Source: Lunularia cruciata
Taxonomy: Eukaryota; Streptophyta; Marchantiopsida; Lunulariales; Lunulariaceae
Direction: 5' to 3'
DNA: 64,000 nucleotides
NCBI GenBank assembly: GCA_948567375.1
Contig: OX419757.1
Coordinates: forward strand, 15,700,974 to 15,764,973
Position numbers and translations under genes: made by a program. This document shows, in pieces, positions 57,901-64,000 of this stretch (position 1 is its first letter; every line of letters starts with the position of its first letter). The notes under the pieces are model-generated. The model was given only the letters and a program-made list of their open reading frames with translations. It ran no database searches and was not told the origin of the DNA.

Positions 57901-59755
57901 TAGAAGATGGGGTATCTGAATGTGAAGTGTTGGTGGTGTTAGTCACAGGAACAGTGACTCTATGGTTTGATGGCCCAATCCTCAAGTACCCTTTGTGCCA
58001 TCGATCAGTTGTGCGTGCTGCTCTCAACCATGGCCTCCCAAGAAGTAAGTCATAGCTTGAATCCTTCAAGACTTGGAAAGTCATGAGATTTTGAACTCCC
58101 ATAACTGAAACTACCACCTTATCCATCACTCCTACTGGTCGAACTTGTTGCTTGTTTGCCATGCTCACCACAAATGTTGAAGCTCTTGAGGGTATCATAC
58201 CCAACTTCTTCATCAACCTTTCTGACATGGCATTCACTGCTGATCCTCCATCAACCAATGCATCCTTGATGTTGTGACCATTCACTCTCACATCAATCTT
58301 GGAGGCATATTCACAAGCTTCCCATGGTGCTGGCTTGGCATCCACCACCCCCATTGATATTGGAACTTTTGCCTTCTTCTTCTTCTTGCTCCTTGTAGAA
58401 CTCAAACCACCTCTAAGCTCCTTTCTCAAGGTAGGGTTCAAAGCAATTAATTGGCCCACTGTGATGTTAGCCTTGTGACTACCAACATCCTCCAACACAT
58501 TGTAGTTCCATTGTTGCTTGGAGATCAAGAAGTCCTCCATCCCCAACTTCTTCCTTGGAGTCTTTGTTGTTGATGGTGTTGAGGTGCGAGTGCTCCTAGT
58601 AGACATAGGAGTATCCTTGCTTGAAGTAAATCCTTGAGAAGAGTGAACATCCTCTGCAAAACGAGCTCTCTTCTTCTCTTGTGCCAAAAGCTCCAAATTA
58701 GGACCCTTGGAGTTTGAGCACTCTCCCTTCTCATACTTGCTCTCAACCACATCTATGGATGCTATCCCCTTACCTTTGTTGGGATTAGGAGCCACTTGGG
58801 TTTCACTACCTCCCTCTTTCCCTCTATTGGCTCCCTCATAACCCCTTCCTCCATGGTAAGTGGAATTTGGGCAATTCCTTTGGATATGGCCTCTTCCCCC
58901 ACAACCAAAACAATTTCTATCATTGAAATTGTTGGCTGGTTGGCCTCCTCTATATGGATGGTTTCCATAACTCCTAGGCCCTCTCCCTACATTCTGATCC
59001 ACCTCTCTCTTCTCCCATAATTGCACCACATTGATCTTGAGATCCGCAAGTTGTTCTGTGATGGTTTGGAGTGGATCTTTTGGTGGAGGTGCAAGAACTG
59101 GAGCAACTACTACTTGTGGTGCAACCCTTGTCACCAAAGTATCAGAAGTTCCACCATACTTGTAGCCTTGAGGAGGATGCACAACCTCCTTCACCACCAA
59201 ATCACTTTCATCCCCTTCCAAACTCTCCTCCATACGAATTGCGATCTTGATAGCTTCAACCTTGGAAGAAGGTTTCTCATATCTCACCTTGCTTCTAATT
59301 TGTGGTCTCAATCCTCCCACAAAATTCTTGGTGAGCATGGCCCCTATGCCAATCATTGTAGTCTCCACATCATCCCCACCCTTCCTCAACACTATGCGAA
59401 ATCTGGACTCCAATTTTTCCACTCTTTCCACATAGACCCTCACTTTCTCTCCATCTCCTTGCTTGAGAAATGTAACCTCACTCATCAATCTCTCATAACT
59501 CTCATCAGGAAGAAAGTTCTCAATGAGTGCTGAAGTCAAAGTCTCCCAAGACTCCTCTTCCCCCTCTCTCCTCTCTCTCTTTTGGTATTCTGACTCATAC
59601 CATGTAAGTGCTGCATCCTCAAAGAAATCTGGTAATAATGAGGCCCACTCATTCTTCCTCCTCTCATTGTTTCCTATGCAAGCTCTCTTGAAGTCTCTCA
59701 CAAAGGCCTCCACATCTTCTCCATCCTTGCCAAAGAAAACCGGAAGTTTCCCCAT
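54929..59755 (-). CDS. Family-3 Gag-Pol polyprotein, intact (1608 aa)
   Basis: One open frame encodes the whole replication machinery. Residues 1-200: retrotransposon gag core (DAALTWYESE; KVRVYVERVEKLESRF). CCHC zinc knuckle 282-295 (CFGCGGRGHIQRNC). Protease with Asp502 in LVDGGSAVN, a D-G-G-S form seen in the Tat group instead of D-S/T-G. An acidic linker, 620-655. RT about 730-930: Asp829 in FGDGYSGYNQI and FIDD at 891-894. RNase H with Asp1042, Glu1084, Asp1109. Integrase with H1252/H1260/C1291/C1294, then Asp1322, Asp1382 and Glu1418 (D,D-35-E), and a GPF segment near 1571. It ends soon after with no chromodomain or PHD. All catalytic residues expected are present, so it could be active. 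Start at the ATG after the leader, 200 bases past the zinc-knuckle ORF. Confidence 0.95.
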   Translation of the reverse strand: MGKLPVFFGKDGEDVEAFVRDFKRACIGNNERRKNEWASLLPDFFEDAALTWYESEYQKRERREGEEESWETLTSALIENFLPDESYERLMSEVTFLKQGDGEKVRVYVERVEKLESRFRIVLRKGGDDVETTMIGIGAMLTKNFVGGLRPQIRSKVRYEKPSSKVEAIKIAIRMEESLEGDESDLVVKEVVHPPQGYKYGGTSDTLVTRVAPQVVVAPVLAPPPKDPLQTITEQLADLKINVVQLWEKREVDQNVGRGPRSYGNHPYRGGQPANNFNDRNCFGCGGRGHIQRNCPNSTYHGGRGYEGANRGKEGGSETQVAPNPNKGKGIASIDVVESKYEKGECSNSKGPNLELLAQEKKRARFAEDVHSSQGFTSSKDTPMSTRSTRTSTPSTTKTPRKKLGMEDFLISKQQWNYNVLEDVGSHKANITVGQLIALNPTLRKELRGGLSSTRSKKKKKAKVPISMGVVDAKPAPWEACEYASKIDVRVNGHNIKDALVDGGSAVNAMSERLMKKLGMIPSRASTFVVSMANKQQVRPVGVMDKVVVSVMGVQNLMTFQVLKDSSYDLLLGRPWLRAARTTDRWHKGYLRIGPSNHRVTVPVTNTTNTSHSDTPSSNYWESDSEEGASGVDTSMEEETSTEEDESESDSDVYPLCAMDFAPKPEVLKDPDKSPLTLEEVERRLSTLKYGPNVTKEEKVRFEEIFRKFIHVFAFSYKDLKEVTLEEHKIEVESHARPIRQKQRHISPPISLVVKEEIDKLKEAGFIFEVENSEWVSPIVIVKKKNGKLRVCVDYKKLNAVTKKDYYPLPFIDEILEEVAGHERYNFGDGYSGYNQIKIAPEHQQLTTFTTPWGTYAFKVMPFGLCNAPATFQRFMNKVFEPFIGKFVRDFIDDFCVYGSKEEHFEHLIKVLQRLDEANASLNPEKCIFGCEEGLLLGHIISKDGIAVDPEKVRKISDLPFPSSLTKLRQFLGMVGYYRRFIFSFSNKAYALTIYMKKGVDYMVILEDKEALKAFEELKQSLVVAPILAKPDWSKPFILYTDASNVAIGCTLSQLDQDGHDHPIAYASRQMVSAEKNYSVTEREGLAVIFGLKKFRHYLIGGKATIVTDHKALKYIFNKPNVEGRLARWMILLSEYDYTIEDRPGKKHANADLLSRAYDHDGDEPVDDSFPDEELMTISVTQEVPMEYKEIVDFVTRGNYPEGMHARERKALAARSRPYTMVDDILFHQGADGLLRRAVGKEESILLIKEFHEGLVCGGHFAGKVTAFKILDAGYHWRGIFKDCLDYCKTCHVCQAFARKSTSTPPLRSIPLLGPFEKWGIDFVGPLNRTPRNNRYIVVVTDYLTKWVEARPLRDKNEDEVGRFLYERIITRFGCPLELVSDRGGEFTGSITTAMLRHFSITHRVTTSYKPNSNGLAERTNQTLCMMLAKDAEMEGAKHHWDKRIHAVLWEYRTTMKTSTGYSPFQLVYGIESTLPIHFDLPTFQSIHRRLKKAQGSDAEKSRKDQLMELEEARAVAMVRVEQAQRKQKESYDKRQGKKKVEPFKEGDWVMLFDSIRFKRVQKKFLPKYFGPFIVEKVWGNYTYDLKELGGRHFDRINHDKLKMYHRR

Positions 59756-59990
59756 CTTAACCCCTCACTATCTTTCTTTTCTCTTAATTTTTTTTTTCTC
59801 TTTTCTTTTCTCTCACTCTATTACTAATAGAGTATATACATGACTAACACCATCTGAGAATAATCCACTCTAGGGAACACAAAAGGTTCAGGTTGCTCCA
59901 AGATTTCTATAGCAACATCAAATCCTAGAGTGCATATTAATCTAACTCTCATGGATAGTTTATCCATAAGTTGAAAGATTATCTCCATCA

Positions 59991-60488
59991 CTAATCTTGA
60001 GAACTAGCTGATGAAGGTGGTAGTATTTCTGTAGCTGTACTAAGACTCTCTCCAAGATCCTTCACCAAAGTTTCCAAAAGTGCTTTTACTCCACTACACT
60101 CATGTCCTTTTGGAAGTCCTTCAACTCCACAAACCTCACACAACTCCTTGGTCTTAGATCTTCTCCCTCCCAATCTTGGTGAAGAAGGTCCAACATGCAA
60201 ACCCAAGTCAAGTAAGCCTCTCCTTTCCCTCAATCTCTTGCTCTCAAAGGTTAATGGACATGAACTTGCCTTATGTCCCTTCTCTCCACATAGAAAGCAC
60301 TTAGACTCACTCTTTCCTCCAAGTGGTGTAGGTTTTTGGATCCTCTCAACACTCTCTTCAAATTCTATTGTAAACTCTCTTTTCCTCAAATCCACCCCTA
60401 CAATCACCTCAAACCCTTGGGGAACCTTGCATAATCTCAATTTCCACTCTTGATGACCCTCCATGTTCCCAAAGATGAATCTAAACAC
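59991..60488 (-). CDS. Family-3 leader ORF with zinc knuckle (165 aa)
   Basis: An uninterrupted ORF between 5' LTR and gag-pol, same strand. Residues 1-65 read like a small RNA-binding-type domain of DUF4283 flavour (MFRFIFGNMEGHQEWKLRL) and 66-85 hold a CCHC knuckle (CFLCGEKGHKASSC). A second Cys/His cluster follows (CEVCGVEGLPKGHEC). It is additional to the knuckle in gag. A 62-codon ORF (60625-60437) overlaps its start in another frame and may be its original 5' part. Possible roles: nucleic-acid binding or packaging; unknown. Openness in a young element suggests it is, or was, translated. Confidence 0.6.
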   Translation of the reverse strand: MFRFIFGNMEGHQEWKLRLCKVPQGFEVIVGVDLRKREFTIEFEESVERIQKPTPLGGKSESKCFLCGEKGHKASSCPLTFESKRLRERRGLLDLGLHVGPSSPRLGGRRSKTKELCEVCGVEGLPKGHECSGVKALLETLVKDLGESLSTATEILPPSSASSQD

Positions 60489-60625
60489 TCAAACATGCTT
60501 TTTGTTGATCTCAAACTTCTCATGCATGAGATCTCCACTCTGCAGAATTGACCCTTCCTCACAATGTCACTCAAATCTCCCAACGAATATGTCACAGTCC
60601 TCTGAAATTTTCCACACTTGATCAC
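60437..60625 (-). CDS. Family-3 leader ORF, 62 aa, overlapping the zinc-knuckle ORF
   Basis: Reads MIKCGKFQRTVTYSLGDL then VRKGQFCRVEISCMRSLRS, ending at 60437 inside the next ORF. No recognised domain. It could be the N-terminal part of the 165-aa ORF displaced by a frameshift, or an independent upstream ORF. Confidence 0.35.
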   Translation of the reverse strand: MIKCGKFQRTVTYSLGDLSDIVRKGQFCRVEISCMRSLRSTKSMFECLDSSLGTWRVIKSGN

Positions 60626-61113
60626 AACTCTAGGGCGTCCCTCCCTGCAAAATTTTAGATATTTTCATCAAGCCATTTGGCCTAGACACCTTTCTATTCA
60701 GCACCCATATTTCAGATTTGGTCTGAAAACCACCCCCCTCACTTCAAAAACTCATACCGCACTGCGCAAAAATGATCTCTCTCTAATTTTTGTGGCACCA
60801 GGTAGGATACAATGCACTGAATTTTCTTAGAAAATTTTTAGGACAATTCACTAAAAATTGAAGAAATGGCAGACTCTGTACAATTTTCCAGAGAGCATGC
60901 AGTTGCGGGAGCACTTTACCCTATCAACTTTCAAAAATTCTAGCCCAGTGCGCATAGAAGCTCTCTCAATAATTTCAAGTGTGCTAACTGAAAGATAACC
61001 CAAGCTATCATGTGTAGAAATCTCAAGTCCAGATCTCAAACTTGAGATTTTGCCCAAAATCACCTTAATCCCCAAAATCTGCAATCCACCTCACACAATC
61101 TCTCCAATTCCTC

Positions 61114-61284
61114 TCATGTGTACAAGATGTACAAAATCACCTCAAAGACATCATAATGAACTACAGGGTATACAAATGGATCTTGGTTCTCTAACATAAG
61201 TTCAGCCCTCTCCTCTCCTAATGTTCTCTCCAAGTGAGCTCTCATAGCCTCCTTCTGCCTAATGTAGAATTGGATGCGGAACAT
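61114..61284 (-). CDS. Family-3 first leader ORF (56 aa), homologue of family-2 upstream ORFs
   Basis: Starts 19 bases past the PBS, reads MFRIQFYIRQKEAMRAHLER, then LGEERAELML, DPFVYPVVHYD and LYILYT. Matches family-2 ORF a at MR-x-x-L, G-x-E, M near the middle, P-x3-P-x-V-x-YD and YIL. An in-frame earlier Met at 61345-61347 lies inside the LTR, so the Met at 61284 is preferred. Function unknown. Confidence 0.55.
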   Translation of the reverse strand: MFRIQFYIRQKEAMRAHLERTLGEERAELMLENQDPFVYPVVHYDVFEVILYILYT

Positions 61285-61302
61285 TATCTTGCCTTCTAGA
61301 GA

Positions 61303-61321
61303 GGTCCCGGCAACGGAACCA
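61303..61321 (-). other. Primer-binding site of family 3
   Basis: On the minus strand TGGTTCCGTTGCCGGGACC starts four bases after the 5' LTR. It resembles the TGGCGCCGTTGCCGGGG type of Athila-like elements (tRNA-Asp primer) but differs at three positions near the 5' end and one at the 3' side. The priming tRNA is therefore uncertain. Confidence 0.7.
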
Positions 61322-61325
61322 AAAA

Positions 61326-62017
61326 TGTGAGCCGGCCTGTCTCTCACTTAGGATGAACCTCTGATGGCTATTATGGTAGCGCACCATGGACTAAGAAGGC
61401 AAGGAACCCCAACTCCATCATACTCCTCCAAGGCTAACACTCCAAGACTCAAGACATTGCTCACTAGAGAACTCAATGAGAGAGAGATAGTTGCAAATGA
61501 AAGGATGATGAGTACCTCCTCACTCCTTGTTTATATACTTGTGAAATAGTTACGTACCAAAGTTACTAATTACCGTAATAACTCAAGTTACTAGACTAAA
61601 AGTCAAGTAAAGTCAAAAAGTAGAAAGGAATATCCATTCACATGGGCATATTCCCCTAAGCATGTGGTCTTATCTTGACCCAACCACTAAAGCAAGGATT
61701 CCTTCACATGGGCTATCCTTGGACTAAAGAAGAATCCAAAACAAAAAGGCTTGCGGGCCCAAGAGTTCTCAACTCTTTCCCCAAAGCCAAACACCTAGGA
61801 ATAATACCAAGTCAACACACTAAAATCCAAAATAGTGGTGCTCATCTTTTCTACTTCCTCTAAAGTAAGGTCCCATCTATCTTAGCTATGACTAACTTTA
61901 GCTAACCATGACTAATATAGAACCATCCTTTATCTCTATATAAATAATATCTCTTAAGTACTTGTAATACCAAGCTAAATATCACAATACCACACACATG
62001 CACAAATGGGTGTTACA
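61326..62017 (-). repeat. Family-3 5' LTR
   Basis: 692 bp, starts TGTAACACCC on the minus strand. A TATATAA on the minus strand at 61531-61537 is a candidate TATA box. Confidence 0.95.
61531..61537 (-). promoter_or_regulatory. TATA-like box in family-3 5' LTR
   Basis: Minus-strand AAGTATATAAACAAGG lies about 200 bases before the LTR end and is unchanged in the other LTR copies. Confidence 0.5.
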
Positions 62018-62690
62018 GGACATATACATGCTGGTAGAGGATTGGGTCTTCAGGATCCTCATTTTGGTGTATTTTGGGAGATGTTACGGATACTACAACA
62101 TCTCCAAGTTCATCAGTCTGTTTCTCCAGCTTACCTTTTGGAGAATGTTCTTTTGATGGGTGATTAACGCACCAGAGTGGTGGCAATTACACATCAGCTC
62201 TATTCTTGGATGAGACCTATTGTATTGTTAGATGCAGCCAGAGTGGGATCACGGGCTCATTGTCTTTGTCTCTAGTGGACAAACCTCTTACCCAGAGAGG
62301 TTCTATAGTGCGCTTATGATGGGATTCAACAACTTGACCACATCCTTGTTGATGACATCTTGGATGTTGGACGTCAGTCTCAGACAGTGGTAGTGGCTGA
62401 TAGGTCCCCTATGGCGGTGGTGAACCTAGTTGGACAGCTTAGAGCTGCATTTCCCACACTCATGAGTTTCCCAAGCTCTCATGCTTTTTGAGAGGGAGGA
62501 CCTAGACTTGTTTGGGACTCACAATTACAACTATTAGTGGAGCCTAACATTGATGAGAGAGCGGGTGATAGGTTTTCACACCGGTATTACCGTTGTTCCA
62601 GCAATGTCAGAGGCATCCTGGCATCAAGTGTTAGGTCAGGCTATGGACTTGAACTGTTTGACCTGGATTATGAGCCTTGGCTTGGCAGAG

Positions 62691-63110
62691 CAGCGTAGGA
62701 TGCGCTTGATAAGCATCACCACTTGGACACTTGTGAGCCCTATGCCTATCGAGACGATTCAGGCACATGTCTGGGGCGATGGAGCAAGTGGACATGGTAT
62801 TCTTGGGACACATCCAGTAGCTACTAAGGAGAGTGGTCTACTTGGACTCCATCCAGGTGAGCATGGGCTACTTGGATTACACCCTTGGTCCACATAGGAT
62901 GCAACTAGAGGACGTGTGGAGTTTGCAGCCAGAGTGGAGGGAGTTTTTCACACATAGGTTGGGACCTCTAGTGGGTGGGGGCATGACACTATTGCTCCCA
63001 AGGGCCTAGTGTAGCAGCCAATCAATATGTCCTCCACTCCTACTACAATTACAGAGGATACTGGGAGCCAGATCTTGGACCCAAGCTTACTGGAGACGAA
63101 AGAAGTTACA
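62691..63110 (+). other. Family-1 linker between DNMT and RT (copy B)
   Basis: Low-complexity protein-coding remnant (GLLGLHPGEHGLLGLHP) followed by a Thr/Glu-rich stretch; corresponds to 11367-11740 in copy A. No catalytic domain. Confidence 0.5.
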
Positions 63111-63164
63111 GAGGATACTTGGGAGCCAGATCTTGGACCCAAGCTTACTAGAGAGGAAAGACGG
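63051..63164 (+). repeat. 57-bp tandem duplication in family-1 copy B
   Basis: ACAGAGGATACT...GAGCCAGATCTTGGACCCAA occurs at 63051 and again at 63108. Copy A has the unit once (near 11723). Multiple of three, so the frame is kept. Confidence 0.9.
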
Positions 63165-63966
63165 AGTGTTTGGAGGTTCTTGAGGAGCCACACGAGTTTT
63201 TTTGCCTTCAGTATGAAGGATTTGGGTGCTCTAAAGGAACCTCGTATACGGATTGAGTTGACTAGCAATACACCAATTTTCTGACGTCCTTATCGCTATA
63301 GTGACATGGAGAGGACATTGATTCAGAGCAGGAGTAGTGGCTTTTTTGAGGTTGGTTTGGTGGAGATTTCACATGGAGAGTATGCATCAGCAACAGTGAT
63401 GCCAGCCAAGAAGGATATGCATGGCAACTACACAGATAGGCAAATGTGTAGAGATTACCATCCTATCAACCAATAGACCAGGGCTGATTGGTAAGCCATG
63501 CTTACAACGGAGGAGATTTTTGATGCGATTGGGCATGCAAAGGTCTTCAGTACTTTGGATCTTCAAGCGAGATATCATCAGTTGCCAATCAGGGAGGAGG
63601 ATAAGTCGAAGACATCATTTTGGGCTATTGATTCTCATGGCAAGGATGTGTTATATTAGTGGTTTACCATTTGGTTTAAGGAACGCTCTTGCTGAGTTCC
63701 AAAGGGTCATGGATAGGATCTTAGCTGGATTGGATTTTGCTCCGTGCTATATTGATGACATTTTGGTCTATAGTACTACTGTGGAGGAGCATGAGAGACA
63801 ACTGTTGGAGATGTTTGAGAGGTTGAGATCTCATGGACTCAAATTACATCTTGGGAAGTGTAGGTTCTTCCACGAGCATGTTAAGTATTTGGATCACACT
63901 ATCTACCCCGGAGGACTTGGTGTTCAGCAGACCAAGGTGGAGGCTATTGCATGTATTCCTTGGCCT
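63111..63966 (+). pseudogene. Family-1 reverse transcriptase (copy B, 5' part)
   Basis: Open near the start (WEPDLGPKLTREERRSVWRF, MKDLGALKE), then DMERTLIQSRS, HGEYASATVMPAKKD, FSTLDLQARYHQLP with the catalytic Asp, and YIDDILVYS near 63751. Frameshifts around 63650-63720. Truncated near 63966 by the internal deletion. Confidence 0.85.
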
Positions 63967-64000
63967 ACAATTTCACGGTTGTTCATAGACCTGGAGTGGT

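Larger units (their letters stand above)
53834..62017 (-). mobile_element. Family-3 Ty3/gypsy element, intact and young
   Basis: Minus-strand element with near-identical LTRs (54189-54880 and 61326-62017, both 692 bp, a handful of differences), PBS, three leader ORFs, a 1608-codon gag-pol without a stop, and a PPT. Flanks share GGAC (53830-53833 and 62018-62021), a 4-bp target-site duplication. The left LTR has a 355-bp tandem duplication of its plus-strand left part (53834-54188). It is inserted in the DNMT of family-1 copy B. RT motifs (FGDGYSGYNQI, FIDDFCVYG) and the lack of a chromodomain point to the non-chromovirus branch near Athila/Tat. Confidence 0.93.
53545..62690 (+). pseudogene. 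C5-cytosine DNA methyltransferase domain (copy B), split by an insertion
   Basis: Left half 53545-53833: motif I LEFFGGINTRLAAVL (53557), then RRVSLHH...AVKGYQK and the catalytic motif IV start FGWPC with the Cys codon at 53824-53826, followed by a TAG. The family-3 element enters at 53834. Right half 62018-62690: the rest of motif IV (HIHAGRGLGLQDP), motif VI ENV near 62142, a motif VIII-like GSRAH...WTNL, MSFPSSHAF, and GQAMDLNCLTWIMSLGLAEQ near 62630. Motif VI keeps the canonical Glu-Asn-Val, unlike copy A. The shared position in two copies shows the domain belongs to the family. This copy is dead through the insertion and stops. Confidence 0.87.
48895..64000 (+). mobile_element. Family-1 Ty3/gypsy element, copy B, interrupted by family 3 and cut by window end
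   Basis: Left part 48895-53833 (LTR, leader, gag, protease, start of DNMT), right part 62018-64000 (rest of DNMT, RT, start of integrase region). Better preserved gag than copy A. Near 63967 the RT jumps directly to sequence matching 13096 of copy A, so about 510 bp (RT end and most of RNase H) is missing. It continues past the window edge. Confidence 0.88.

Noticed and set aside
59021..59533. 170-codon plus-strand ORF
   Set aside because: It is the complement of the intact family-3 gag; no domain of its own.

Overview
The window looks like nuclear DNA of a land plant, most likely a non-seed plant (bryophyte, lycophyte or fern). The evidence is two intron-containing host genes, many nested plant-type Ty3/gypsy and LINE elements, and scraps of plastid DNA that include a trnR-CCG-like sequence, a plastid tRNA gene that seed-free plants keep and flowering plants lack. 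Sequence alone does not fix the species. Most of the window is retrotransposon; only two host genes are convincing. They are an HscB-type mitochondrial co-chaperone (154-3180, six exons whose splice sites keep one reading frame) and a DJ-1/PfpI, isonitrile-hydratase-like protein (41312-42513, three exons) that has Gly where the catalytic Cys is expected.

Layout. 1-3450: HSCB gene. 3451-6513: non-coding, with a hairpin and a copy of a short dispersed repeat. 6514-14950: decayed Ty3/gypsy element 'family 1', copy A. 14950-18960: intergenic, with a LINE 3' fragment and two more short repeats. 18960-30070: a minus-strand zinc-finger LINE, broken by a family-3 LTR, which is itself broken by a complete chromodomain gypsy element 'family 2' (19617-26231); a solo family-2 LTR sits further along in the same LINE. 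30070-37880: AT-rich, with a possible solo LTR and an L1-like LINE fragment. 37886-38650: shuffled plastid DNA (trnI-GAU exon 2, rps4, ndhH, trnR-CCG). 39109-39606: 250-bp tandem duplication. 41312-42513: PfpI gene. 46420-48871: LINE and family-3 fragments. 48895-64000: family-1 copy B, split by a young, intact family-3 element (53834-62017) with near-identical 692-bp LTRs, an extra zinc-knuckle ORF and an open 1608-codon gag-pol.

The most unusual content is family 1. Between its protease and reverse transcriptase both copies carry a C5-cytosine DNA methyltransferase domain (motifs I, IV, VI, VIII, IX/X recognisable). Downstream of the integrase, copy A carries a PHD finger in place of a chromodomain. 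The young family-3 element has landed seven bases after the catalytic-Cys codon of the copy-B methyltransferase. A second unusual feature is a ~55-residue upstream ORF module shared by family 2 (two tandem copies) and family 3 (one copy), placed between the 5' LTR and gag; I do not recognise it. The three gypsy families in this one window therefore end their integrases in three ways: PHD finger, chromodomain, or no reader module.
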